DNA from: JAJZAM01 sp027391075
GTDB lineage: Bacteria; Actinomycetota; Acidimicrobiia; Acidimicrobiales; Palsa-688
Length of the DNA: 64,000 bases
Assembly: GCA_027391075.1 (NCBI GenBank)
Contig: DAHYHI010000039.1
Location: forward strand, 4,947-68,946
Reading direction: 5' to 3'
Part shown: positions 7,314 to 15,526 of the stretch, piece by piece
Layout of the letters: every line of letters begins with the position of its first letter
Numbering within the stretch: position 1 is the stretch's first letter
Translations under genes and position numbers: made by a program
The notes under the pieces: generated by a model
What the model was told of the DNA's origin: nothing
The model's database searches: none
What the model saw: the letters and a program-made list of their open reading frames with translations, nothing else

Positions 7314-8878
7314 CCCGTCCATCGCGAGAAGAGTTCGCGGCCCTGGCCTCGAAGTTCACCGTCGTCCCTGTGTGGCGTGAGCTGCTCGGGGATCTCACTA
7401 CCCCAGTTGCGGCGTACGCTCGTCTGACCTCGGCGAGCCCGGCGGGACGCTCGTTCCTGCTTGAATCCGTGGAGCACGCCCAGCAGCTCGGAAGGTGGTC
7501 CTTCATAGGGCTAAACCCGACGGCGACCATCGTAGCGAGAGGAGCAAGGCTTACTGTCGAAGGATCCTTGCCTGAGACGGTTCGCCTCGACGGGGGTGTC
7601 CTGGTAGCGCTCGAAGCGATCCTCGAGACGTGGCGCTCCCCGGTCATCGAGGAACTGCCACCCCTACAGGGAGGAGTCGTCGGATACCTCGGATACGACG
7701 TGGTTCGAGAAGTCGAGAGCCTCGGCGACTCCCCGCCCGACGAGACGGGCTACCCTGACGCGATTCTGTCGGTGGTAGGCCAGATTGCCGCCTACGACTA
7801 CTGGCGCCAGCGGGTGACGCTGATAGAGGCGGTTCCGATACCGCCGGAAGCTCGCGACGATCGTGACAGTTGTGACCGCCTCTACGAGGCAGCGGCCAGA
7901 CGTCTCGAGGTTCTGGCCGCCCAAGGGGCTTGCCCGCTGGACGAGCCTCTCGTGGCCCCCCCGGAACGTCTCGACGAGATCCCAGCCCATCGCCGCCGAA
8001 GCACCCCGGAGATGTTTGCGTCGAGCGTCGAAGCCGCCAAGGAACATATCCTCGCCGGTGACATCTTCCAGGTGGTGCTCTCGCAGCGCTTCGACGTCGA
8101 ACTGCAGGCTGATCCTTTCGACCTCTACCGGTCCCTGCGCCAGGTAAACCCGAGCCCTTACATGTACTTCCTGCGTCACCCGGAGCTGTCCCTGGTCGGG
8201 TCGTCACCGGAGCCCTTGGTGCAGGTCAGGTCCGGTCACGTCGTGTCGAGGCCGATAGCCGGGACTCGCAAGAGAGGTCGTGACGAGACCCACGACCGCA
8301 GGCTGGCAGCCGAGCTTGCGGAGAATCCCAAGGAACGAGCCGAGCACGTCATGTTGGTGGATTTGGCGCGCAACGATATAGGCCGGGTCGTGGAGTACGG
8401 CACCGCCAAAGTCGACGAGCTCATGACCCTAGAACGCTTCAGCCACGTGATGCACTTGACCTCCCAAGTCTCCGGGACGCTACGCGAGGGGCTTGGCCCG
8501 GTCGACGTGCTCAGAGCTACGATGCCTGCCGGTACCGTGTCGGGCGCGCCTAAAGTTCGGGCTATGCAGCTCATAGACGAGCTCGAGCCGGTCAAGCGGG
8601 GCCCCTACGCCGGGGTGATCGGATACTTCGACTTCTCAGGCAATCTGGACACGGCCATTGCCATCAGAACCATGCTCGTCAGCCCCGACGGGACGGCCAG
8701 CGTCCAAGCCGGTGCCGGCATCGTCGCCGACAGCGACCCCGACGACGAGGACCTCGAATGTTCCAACAAGGCCGCAGCGCTGCTGGCCGCTGTCCCCGGG
8801 GCGCGCCGAATCGCAGCCGCCCGTCGGGCAGGGTTCGCTGGCGCCGCTCGTGGAGGGGAAGGCCCTGGAGTTGGCTGA
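7310..8878 (+). CDS. trpE: Anthranilate synthase component I
   Basis: Converts chorismate to anthranilate with ammonia from TrpG, which is not in this window. The 522-residue product has the LLESVE element (50-55) that forms part of the tryptophan feedback site in known TrpE, then the catalytic-domain strings PSPYMYF, GSSPEPLV, RPIAGTRKRG and AGIVADSDP. GTG 7310 overlaps the hisI stop. Because trpE begins inside hisI there is no room for a leader-peptide attenuator just before it. The C-terminal 25 residues are Ala/Gly/Arg-rich and probably not part of the fold. It overlaps the next gene by eight bases. Confidence 0.95.
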   Translation: MTRPSREEFAALASKFTVVPVWRELLGDLTTPVAAYARLTSASPAGRSFLLESVEHAQQLGRWSFIGLNPTATIVARGARLTVEGSLPETVRLDGGVLVALEAILETWRSPVIEELPPLQGGVVGYLGYDVVREVESLGDSPPDETGYPDAILSVVGQIAAYDYWRQRVTLIEAVPIPPEARDDRDSCDRLYEAAARRLEVLAAQGACPLDEPLVAPPERLDEIPAHRRRSTPEMFASSVEAAKEHILAGDIFQVVLSQRFDVELQADPFDLYRSLRQVNPSPYMYFLRHPELSLVGSSPEPLVQVRSGHVVSRPIAGTRKRGRDETHDRRLAAELAENPKERAEHVMLVDLARNDIGRVVEYGTAKVDELMTLERFSHVMHLTSQVSGTLREGLGPVDVLRATMPAGTVSGAPKVRAMQLIDELEPVKRGPYAGVIGYFDFSGNLDTAIAIRTMLVSPDGTASVQAGAGIVADSDPDDEDLECSNKAAALLAAVPGARRIAAARRAGFAGAARGGEGPGVG

Positions 8879-9866
8879 CGACGGGGCATTCCCTGCGGTT
8901 GGCTCGGGGTCGCAACTTGGCAATACTGGGTTGTCGGAGGAGTCCCCTCGAAGTGAGGGACGTTACTGGGGCCTGTCAGAGCGCGACGTTGTCATGGTAA
9001 CCGGACCCGAAGCGGGAGCCTTTCTGCAGGGCCAACTGACCCAGGACGTCGCGTCGTTGGCTGTCGGATCGCACCGGTGGAGTTGGCTGCTGGAGCCCTC
9101 CGGAAAGGTAGTGGCCCTTCTCCGGGTGTTCCGCTCCGGCGACGAGCAGTGGGCGTTGGAGGCGGATCCCACCTGGGGTGAACACGTGGCAGCGCGCCTT
9201 GCTCGCTTCAAGCTTCGAACGAAGGCTGAGCTTACGACGCTCAAAGCCGGGCTACTCGCCTGCCGCGGGGAGGGCTGGCGGACTGGCGGACTACTAGCGG
9301 CGTCTCCGCCTTTGCCAGGATTGTCCGGAGTCGACGTGCTGCGTCTGGGCGGACCCGTCGAACCCGCTGCTGACACCGTCCTCGAAGACATTACCTTCGA
9401 GGCGTTGCGAACGGATCTGAGCGTTTGGCCGTCAGTTCCCTCCTACAGGCTCGAAGTCGACCGGATCGCGGTCGGCTGGCCCCGGATGGGAGCCGAACTC
9501 ACCGAACGCACCATACCCGCAGAGACCGGTCTAGTCGACCTCACCGTGAGCTTCACCAAGGGTTGCTACACCGGCCAGGAGCTGGTTGCACGGATCGACT
9601 CCCGCGGCAACCACGTCGCCCGACGGATGGTGAGGCTACGTCCCGAGGCCGAGATCCACGTAGGAGCTGAGCTGCACAGCTCCCCACACGGTGCCGGCGG
9701 GACACCGCAGCCCGCCGCTGAAGAAGGCCCGGCCAGGATCGGCTGGGTGACCAGCGTCGCCTTCTCCGACACTCATGGCTGGGTGGCAGTGGGCTACCTG
9801 GAGAGGAAAGCTGGAGCGCCCAGCGACGTCGCTGCCGGCGACGTGGTCGTGAGGGTGTTGGAGTAG
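8871..9866 (+). CDS. ygfZ: Folate-binding protein YgfZ (iron-sulfur cluster assembly/repair factor)
   Basis: YgfZ/IBA57 proteins use tetrahydrofolate to help maintain certain Fe-S enzymes. The diagnostic motif KGCYTGQE is present, followed by LVARIDSRG; the N-terminal part has LSERDVVMVTGPEAGAFLQGQ, as in GcvT-related folds. The start is uncertain: TTG 8871, which overlaps the trpE stop and has GGAGGGG about ten bases upstream, gives 331 residues; GTG 8850 is the alternative. It sits between trpE and trpC, an unusual neighbour for tryptophan genes. Confidence 0.9.
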   Translation: MADDGAFPAVGSGSQLGNTGLSEESPRSEGRYWGLSERDVVMVTGPEAGAFLQGQLTQDVASLAVGSHRWSWLLEPSGKVVALLRVFRSGDEQWALEADPTWGEHVAARLARFKLRTKAELTTLKAGLLACRGEGWRTGGLLAASPPLPGLSGVDVLRLGGPVEPAADTVLEDITFEALRTDLSVWPSVPSYRLEVDRIAVGWPRMGAELTERTIPAETGLVDLTVSFTKGCYTGQELVARIDSRGNHVARRMVRLRPEAEIHVGAELHSSPHGAGGTPQPAAEEGPARIGWVTSVAFSDTHGWVAVGYLERKAGAPSDVAAGDVVVRVLE

Positions 9867-9941
9867 CGCCCAGCCGAACGCACTCGCGGGCTCAGGTGGC
9901 GAGAGTGTTACCCGATGCACGCAGGGTAGGCTTCTGAGACC

Positions 9942-10757
9942 GTGGCCACCTACTTGGACCGCATACTCGCTTCGCACCGGGACGCCGCCGAGGCCGACCG
10001 GCGCGACTTGGAGTCGCTGGAGCGCGAAGTTGCCGTCCTCGCGCCGGCGAGGCGTTTCGCCGAGGCGCTGGTGCGACCGAGCCGCCTGGCGGTGATCGCC
10101 GAGGTGAAACGTCGCAGCCCGAGCAAGCCCACCCTTGCCGTCGACCTGGACCCGGCGACACTGGCCGTCGCCTACGAGGAGGGTGGCGCGTCAGCTCTGT
10201 CGGTGTTGACCGATTCGGAGTTCTTCGGTGGTTCATCCGACGACCTTCGCTCTGCTCGTGAGTCGACAAGTCTGCCGGTCCTGCGCAAGGACTTCACCGT
10301 CTGTAGGGCGGACGTGCTCGATGCAAGGCTGATGGGTGCCGACGCAGTACTTCTGATAGTCGCCGCCCTACGAGGCCACGAGCTCAGCGAGCTCGTGGCG
10401 CTGTCGCAGCGCATCGGTCTGGACGCCCTTGTCGAGGTGCACGACGAGAGCGAAGCCGAGGCTGCAGTGGCTGCTGGAGCCGAGATAATCGGCGTCAACC
10501 AACGCGACCTGCACAGCTTCGAAGTTGACACGGCGCGCGCCGTCAGGGTGGCAGCTTCGCTCCCTCCGGGGTGTGTCCGAGTAGCTGAGTCTGGCATAGC
10601 GGGCCCAGACGACGCTAGACGGCTGGCTGACGCCGGTTTCGACGCAATTCTGGTCGGGGAGACTGTCGTAACGGCGTCTGACCCCGAGGCTGCGGTGGCG
10701 TCGCTGCGTGCCCGTAAGGCGCGTCTCGCCGAGCGAGACGCGGTGCTCGGCGCATGA
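9942..10757 (+). CDS. trpC: Indole-3-glycerol phosphate synthase
   Basis: Forms the indole ring from CdRP. The 271-residue beta/alpha-barrel has IAEVKRRSPS at 52-61 with catalytic E53 and K55, LRKDF in strand three, the EVHDESEAE region, GVNQRDL, and VAESGIAGPDD. GTG 9942 follows a 75-base gap after ygfZ, the largest gap in the his-trp block, so a separate promoter is possible here. The stop overlaps trpF as ATGA. Confidence 0.95.
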   Translation: MATYLDRILASHRDAAEADRRDLESLEREVAVLAPARRFAEALVRPSRLAVIAEVKRRSPSKPTLAVDLDPATLAVAYEEGGASALSVLTDSEFFGGSSDDLRSARESTSLPVLRKDFTVCRADVLDARLMGADAVLLIVAALRGHELSELVALSQRIGLDALVEVHDESEAEAAVAAGAEIIGVNQRDLHSFEVDTARAVRVAASLPPGCVRVAESGIAGPDDARRLADAGFDAILVGETVVTASDPEAAVASLRARKARLAERDAVLGA

Positions 10758-11557
10758 GCTCGGCGGATCACTTCGTGAAGGTCTGCGGGATTACCACGGA
10801 GGAAGACGCGCTTCTGGCTGTAGCGCTGGGCGCTACAGCGGTCGGCTTCGTGTTCGCTCCGTCCAAACGCCAGGTAGCGCCGGGCGCAGTGGCGGACATC
10901 GTCAAGAGGCTACCTCCGGAGGTGCTGCGCGTGGGTGTCTTCCGCGACGAAGCGCCAGAGCGGGTGTCTCTCATCTGCAGCAGGGTCGGCCTTAACGTCG
11001 CCCAACTGCACGGCCACGAGACGCCGGAGGAGACCAAATGGCTCTCAGGACGAATCCCTTTGGTAATCAAGGCGTTCTCGGCGACTGATCCGAGGATCGC
11101 AGAGGCTTCAGAGTACGGAGCGTTCGCCGTCCACCTCGACGCCGCCCAACCTGGTTCTGGAACCACGTTCGACTGGGCGGTAGCGTCGGCGGTGCCCAAA
11201 GGGGAGAGGCTCATCGTAGCGGGAGGTCTAAACCCCTCGAACGTTGCTGAGGCGATCACCGTGACGGGCTGTTTCGGGGTCGATGTTTCCAGCGGCGTTG
11301 AGAAGACGCCCGGGCATAAGGATCCGATCAAGCTTCGCGAGTTCATCAAAGAAGCTACCCGGGTCTTTGACGCCCGCGGACGCCAAGGAACGATTGCAAC
11401 GGCCGCTCCGGCCGCAAAGGCTGGATACGGACGGCACTCTCCGGCTCCCGCAGCGAGAAACCTCGAAGGTGGACAGGTCCCTGTGGCGGCTCGAAACGTG
11501 CCCGGGCAGGCCGGAAGCACCGAAAGAGGACCGTACGATTGGCAAAAGGACATATGA
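10754..11557 (+). CDS. trpF: Phosphoribosylanthranilate isomerase with C-terminal extension
   Basis: Amadori isomerase between TrpD and TrpC. The barrel ends near residue 205 and shows VKVCGITTEEDA with catalytic Cys11, GFVFAPSKR, LHGHET, HLDA with the general-acid aspartate (D129), VAGGLNPSNV and GVDVSSGVE. Residues 206-267 are an added Ala/Gly/Arg-rich tail with no similarity I recognise. The tail carries the reading frame into the start of trpB, so it may have arisen by loss of an earlier stop. Standalone TrpF is often missing in actinobacteria that use PriA. Confidence 0.93.
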   Translation: MSSADHFVKVCGITTEEDALLAVALGATAVGFVFAPSKRQVAPGAVADIVKRLPPEVLRVGVFRDEAPERVSLICSRVGLNVAQLHGHETPEETKWLSGRIPLVIKAFSATDPRIAEASEYGAFAVHLDAAQPGSGTTFDWAVASAVPKGERLIVAGGLNPSNVAEAITVTGCFGVDVSSGVEKTPGHKDPIKLREFIKEATRVFDARGRQGTIATAAPAAKAGYGRHSPAPAARNLEGGQVPVAARNVPGQAGSTERGPYDWQKDI

Positions 11558-12744
11558 GCTCAGATCTGAAGATGGCCGATCCAGGCCCGACCGGCCGTTT
11601 CGGCGAGTTCGGCGGGATGTACGTACCCGAGTCCCTGGTGCCAGCGTGCGCCGAGGTGGAACGGTTCTTCCGCTCGGCCTGGCAGGATTCGACCTTTCGC
11701 GGGCGACTGGACGCCCTTCTAAGGGACTATGCCGGCCGGCCGACGCCTTTGACACGAGCTGAACGCTTATCCGAGGCGCTCGGCGTGGACGTGTTACTGA
11801 AACGCGAGGATCTGACCCATACCGGCTCTCACAAGATCAACAACGTCTTGGGCCAAGGGCTGCTGACGTTGGCCATGGGTAAGAAGAGGATGGTCGCCGA
11901 GACCGGAGCCGGCCAGCACGGTGTCGCTACAGCGACGGCGGCGGCACTGTTCGGCCTGGAATGCGTGGTCTACATGGGTGAGGTCGACACCGAACGTCAG
12001 GCTCTGAACGTGTTCCGCATGAAACTGCTCGGGGCTCGGGTCGAACCCGTTCGATCAGGCAGCCGCACGTTGAAAGACGCTGTGAATGAAGCCATGAGGG
12101 ACTGGGTGGCTACCGTCGAGGACACCCACTACTGCCTGGGATCTGTGATGGGACCTCACCCGTACCCGTGGATGGTCCGGGAGTTCCAAAGCGTGATCGG
12201 CAACGAGGCACGCGAGCAGTGCCGCAAAGTGCTCGGCGGCGACGACCCGGATTTCGTCGTCGCCTGCGTAGGCGGGGGGTCCAACGCTGCTGGTACTTTC
12301 GCCGGCTTCGTTTCCACCCGGGCGCGTCTGGTCGGGGTCGAAGCCGCAGGAGGATCTGCGGTGGGTCGGGGCATACCTGGGGTGTTGCACGGTATGCGCT
12401 CGTATCTTCTTCAAGACGAGTGGGGCCAGATTCTAGAGGCGGAGTCGATCTCAGCCGGCTTGGACTATCCGGGTATCGGGCCGGAGCACGCGTGGCTGGC
12501 GGACGCCGGTCGGGCAGAGTACCACTCTGCGTCCGACGACGAAGTGCTTGACGCCTTGAAGCTCCTAGCGCGAACGGAGGGAATCATCCCTGCTTTGGAA
12601 CCGGCGCACGCTCTGGCGTGGCTCGTGCGAGCGACGCGCGACGGGGTAGTGCCGGCCGGCTCCACAGTGATGATGACCCTATCCGGACGTGGTGACAAAG
12701 ATGCCGAAACCGTGATGGGCCTCCTCCAGGAAGGCTTGCTGTGA
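11554..12744 (+). CDS. trpB: Tryptophan synthase beta subunit
   Basis: Condenses indole and serine. The 396-residue product has FGEFGGMYVPE at the front, the PLP lysine in TGSHKINN (K94), ETGAGQHGVATA, GGGSNAAGTF for phosphate binding of PLP, and LSGRGDKD near the end. ATG 11554 overlaps the trpF stop (ATGA), but its AGGA is only three bases away; TTG 11539 with AGAGGA eight bases upstream is an alternative that adds five residues. Pairs with TrpA, encoded next. Confidence 0.95.
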   Translation: MSSDLKMADPGPTGRFGEFGGMYVPESLVPACAEVERFFRSAWQDSTFRGRLDALLRDYAGRPTPLTRAERLSEALGVDVLLKREDLTHTGSHKINNVLGQGLLTLAMGKKRMVAETGAGQHGVATATAAALFGLECVVYMGEVDTERQALNVFRMKLLGARVEPVRSGSRTLKDAVNEAMRDWVATVEDTHYCLGSVMGPHPYPWMVREFQSVIGNEAREQCRKVLGGDDPDFVVACVGGGSNAAGTFAGFVSTRARLVGVEAAGGSAVGRGIPGVLHGMRSYLLQDEWGQILEAESISAGLDYPGIGPEHAWLADAGRAEYHSASDDEVLDALKLLARTEGIIPALEPAHALAWLVRATRDGVVPAGSTVMMTLSGRGDKDAETVMGLLQEGLL

Positions 12745-13523
12745 CAGCGCCTGGCTTGGCGGTCGAGCCGCACTTGCGCGCCGTCCGCGAGGCTGGCAAG
12801 AAGATCCTCGTCACCTACATGACCGGCGGTCTTGTGGCGGAGTGGGTGCGTTACGTAGAGGCCATGGCGGACGCCGGAGCGGACGCAGTGGAGATAGGAA
12901 TCCCTTTCTCGGACCCGGTTATGGACGGCCCGACCATTCAGCAAGCTTCGGGTGCGGCGCTTGCAAGGGGTGCCACCCCGGCTTCTATCCTCGACGACGT
13001 CGCCGGTGCGCAAGTCGATGTTCCCCTTGTGGCGATGACCTACTACAACTTGGTGGCTCGGGCTGGCCACCTCCGATTCGCCCGCCAGTTGGCTGCTTCC
13101 GGAGTGCGCGGAGCGATCGTGGCCGACATACCGCTCGAAGAGTCAACGGGATGGGAAGCTGACGCCGGCGATAGTGGAGTAGAGACTGTCCTGCTGGCAG
13201 CGCCGGTAAGTTCCGACGACCGCCTGGTCGAGATCTGTCGACGGTCGCACGGTTTCGTCTACGGGGTGAACGTTATGGGCGTGACGGGGGAGCGGGCCCG
13301 TCTTTCGACATCGGCGGAGGTCCTGGCGAAGCGTCTCAAAGCTGTCACCGACCTCCCGGTGGTCATGGGCTTTGGAGTTTCGACCCCCGAACAGGCAGCG
13401 ACTGCTGCAGCCCACGCCGACGGGGCTGTGGTCGCGTCGGCTTTGATGCGAATGGTCCTTGCCGGAGCAGGGCCGGCGGAGGTCGCCGACACCGTCAAGG
13501 CTTTCCGGACGGCCTTGGGATAG
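12741..13523 (+). CDS. trpA: Tryptophan synthase alpha subunit
   Basis: Cleaves indole-3-glycerol phosphate and channels indole to TrpB. A 260-residue barrel with catalytic E51 and D62 in the EIGIPFSDPVMDGPT region, then TYYNLVARAG, DIPLEES, and GFGVSTPEQA for phosphate binding. GTG 12741 overlaps the trpB stop (GTGA). It is the last gene of the his-trp run and is convergent with the dehydrogenase gene downstream. Confidence 0.95.
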   Translation: MTAPGLAVEPHLRAVREAGKKILVTYMTGGLVAEWVRYVEAMADAGADAVEIGIPFSDPVMDGPTIQQASGAALARGATPASILDDVAGAQVDVPLVAMTYYNLVARAGHLRFARQLAASGVRGAIVADIPLEESTGWEADAGDSGVETVLLAAPVSSDDRLVEICRRSHGFVYGVNVMGVTGERARLSTSAEVLAKRLKAVTDLPVVMGFGVSTPEQAATAAAHADGAVVASALMRMVLAGAGPAEVADTVKAFRTALG

Positions 13524-13545
13524 GACAGCACTGGCCTGGTTAGCA

Positions 13546-13560
13546 GGGGCAACTCGCCCC
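13546..13560. terminator. Possible short hairpin between convergent trpA and glucose dehydrogenase genes
   Basis: GGGGC and GCCCC separated by AACTC, in the 47-base gap between two convergent genes. The stem is only five base pairs and no T tract follows, so terminator function is weakly supported. Confidence 0.3.
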
Positions 13561-13570
13561 GAGCAGCGGA

Positions 13571-14614
13571 CTAAGCGAACTCCAGGGTTACCTTGACATC
13601 CCCTGGCTGGCGGGTGTAGGCGTCCTTCCAGCTGTCCAGGCCGGGAGACCTGGTGATCATTTTCGCCAGCCAGTCTTTGTCGGCGTCGGCGAGGGCTTGG
13701 GCTCCGGCCTCGTAGTGGCGGCGGTTGGCGTTCACCGATCCGAAAACCACGTCGTTTTCGAGTACCATCCGACGGTTCAGCATGCCGACGTCGACCGAAA
13801 GGTCCCGTCCACCTGAGGAGACACCGGTCAGGCACACGACGCCGTTCGCTCCGGCGGCGTCCATGACGTCGAAGATCAACTGGCCGACGCCGGTGCATTC
13901 GATAGCCACGTCAGGTACCACCTTCGTGTCGGCAACGCTGCCGTGGTGGTAGGTGGCGCCAAGAGCGTGGACCAGGTCCGGCTTTAGCCCGTCGGTAACC
14001 TGGTCGAGGACGTGGACCTCCAAACCCCGCTGCACGGCGAGGAGAGCGGCGAGCAGACCTATCGGGCCGGCGCCGGTGACAAGAACCGTCTTGGGCTTCC
14101 AAGCGGCACGCTGACCGATTCGCTCGATATGATCCCAGGCCTTCGCCACGACCGTGGTCGGTTCGAGGAGGACGCCGAGATTGCCCAACCCCTGGTCCAC
14201 TTTCACCACGAAATCCTCGGTGATGCGGTAACGCTCCCTGGCGTAGCCGTGATGCTGCTTTATGCCCCATTCGGTGTACTGACCGTTGCGGCACATGTCC
14301 CATTCACCCACGGAGCAGTTGTGGCACGGGACCGGGTCCGGACGCCTGACGATAGCGACGACCAGGTCACCGGCGGCGAGCCCGGAGTCTTCGGGGGCTT
14401 CTAGGACCTCGCCAAGGGACTCGTGGCCGATCGCTAGGCGCTCCTCGCCTTCAGGAGCCCAGCCGTAATCGCCCGAGATTATCTCCAGGTCCGTTCCGCA
14501 CACTCCGACCGCCCTGGTCTTGACCAGCACGGGCCCGTCTGAATCGGGCGGTTCGGGAAGTTCGGTCAGGTCGACCGAGCCGGCCTGCAAAGGGACGACG
14601 GTCACAGCGCGCAT
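13571..14614 (-). CDS. Zinc-dependent glucose 1-dehydrogenase (medium-chain dehydrogenase family)
   Basis: Likely oxidises D-glucose (or a related aldose) with NAD(P). The 347-residue protein resembles the Thermoplasma/Sulfolobus-type glucose dehydrogenases: catalytic zinc ligands at C39 in VGVCGTD and H64-E65, a structural-zinc region with cysteines at 97, 100 and 108, a Rossmann motif VTGAGPIGLLAA, and the family-specific FGSVNANRRHYE near residue 290. The archaeal-like family suggests a non-phosphorylative or pentose-linked glucose route, which is inference. It stands alone on the minus strand between trpA and the yqgE gene. Confidence 0.85.
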   Translation of the reverse strand: MRAVTVVPLQAGSVDLTELPEPPDSDGPVLVKTRAVGVCGTDLEIISGDYGWAPEGEERLAIGHESLGEVLEAPEDSGLAAGDLVVAIVRRPDPVPCHNCSVGEWDMCRNGQYTEWGIKQHHGYARERYRITEDFVVKVDQGLGNLGVLLEPTTVVAKAWDHIERIGQRAAWKPKTVLVTGAGPIGLLAALLAVQRGLEVHVLDQVTDGLKPDLVHALGATYHHGSVADTKVVPDVAIECTGVGQLIFDVMDAAGANGVVCLTGVSSGGRDLSVDVGMLNRRMVLENDVVFGSVNANRRHYEAGAQALADADKDWLAKMITRSPGLDSWKDAYTRQPGDVKVTLEFA

Positions 14615-14688
14615 GGCCCAAGGCTAGCCGTTGCGTGCGTAGTGGACGGACGACTCTTCGAAGCTTTTACGCGTGGCAGAATATCGAG

Positions 14689-15378
14689 GTGGGAGCAGGC
14701 AAGCATCTTCTAAAGGCGGGGAGACTGCTGGTCGCGAACCCGAAACTGACGGACCCGAACTTCGACCGTAGCGTGGTGATGCTCGTCGCTTACGGCATCG
14801 AAGGCGCCCTGGGATTGGTCCTGAACCGGCCCAGCGACATGGCGGTCAGCACCCCGCTGCCACAATGGGCGCACTTCGCCAACGAGCCTGCCGTACTTTT
14901 CCTCGGGGGTCCGGTTGCCCACCAGGCGGTCATCTGCCTTGCCCGGTCGAGCTTGGCCGGACGGGGCCATCCGGCGACGCCGACCTGGCCGAGCTCTCAG
15001 GACCCCAGCTCTGACCCTACTGAGACACCGGGTATCGGCCGGGCCATACCAGGGTCTCAGCCGACCGCTGGAAGCGATAGCGGTGCCCTCGGTGCTTGGA
15101 AGCAGTTCGACGGGGACCTCGGGACACTTGACTTGGAGGGGGACCCCGACTCGTTCGCGGGGCGCATCCGGGCTCTCAGGGTCTTCGCCGGCTACGCCGG
15201 ATGGGCGGCGGGGCAGCTGGAAGGGGAGATCGAATCCGGCGCCTGGTGGGTGCTGGACGCTGCTCCCGACGACGCTTTCAGCCCTGCGCCGGATACCTTG
15301 TGGAAGCGGGTGCTGCTTCGTCAACCCGAGCCGCTGCGCCTAATCGCCTTTTACCCCGACAACCCCGTCTGGAACTGA
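14689..15378 (+). CDS. yqgE: YqgE/AlgH family protein (UPF0301)
   Basis: Conserved family of unclear biochemical role; AlgH was named for alginate regulation in Pseudomonas. The characteristic beginning LLKAGRLLVANPKLTDPNF and LGLVLNRPSD are present, and WAAGQLEGEIESGAWW near the C-terminal third. The product is 229 residues from GTG 14689; the frame is open to GTG 14635, but family members start close to the first motif. Residues about 91-135 are a Pro/Ser/Gly-rich insert absent from the Escherichia coli protein and probably disordered. No cofactor site is visible. Confidence 0.85.
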   Translation: MGAGKHLLKAGRLLVANPKLTDPNFDRSVVMLVAYGIEGALGLVLNRPSDMAVSTPLPQWAHFANEPAVLFLGGPVAHQAVICLARSSLAGRGHPATPTWPSSQDPSSDPTETPGIGRAIPGSQPTAGSDSGALGAWKQFDGDLGTLDLEGDPDSFAGRIRALRVFAGYAGWAAGQLEGEIESGAWWVLDAAPDDAFSPAPDTLWKRVLLRQPEPLRLIAFYPDNPVWN

Positions 15379-15526
15379 CAACCCCGTCTAGGACGCCTAG
15401 CGTTGCTGGGACCGATGGCGGTCTTGGCCCGACCGGGACGAATGTGAGACGATGAGTTGTGTTCTAGATGCCGGTGACGTGGATCACACCGGTGCGGTCC
15501 CTTTTCATCGAGGAGGATTCGAGGCT

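Noticed and set aside
7200..7320. Tryptophan attenuator or T-box before trpE
   Set aside because: trpE starts inside hisI, so there is no leader region; no Trp-codon run or T-box motif is seen.
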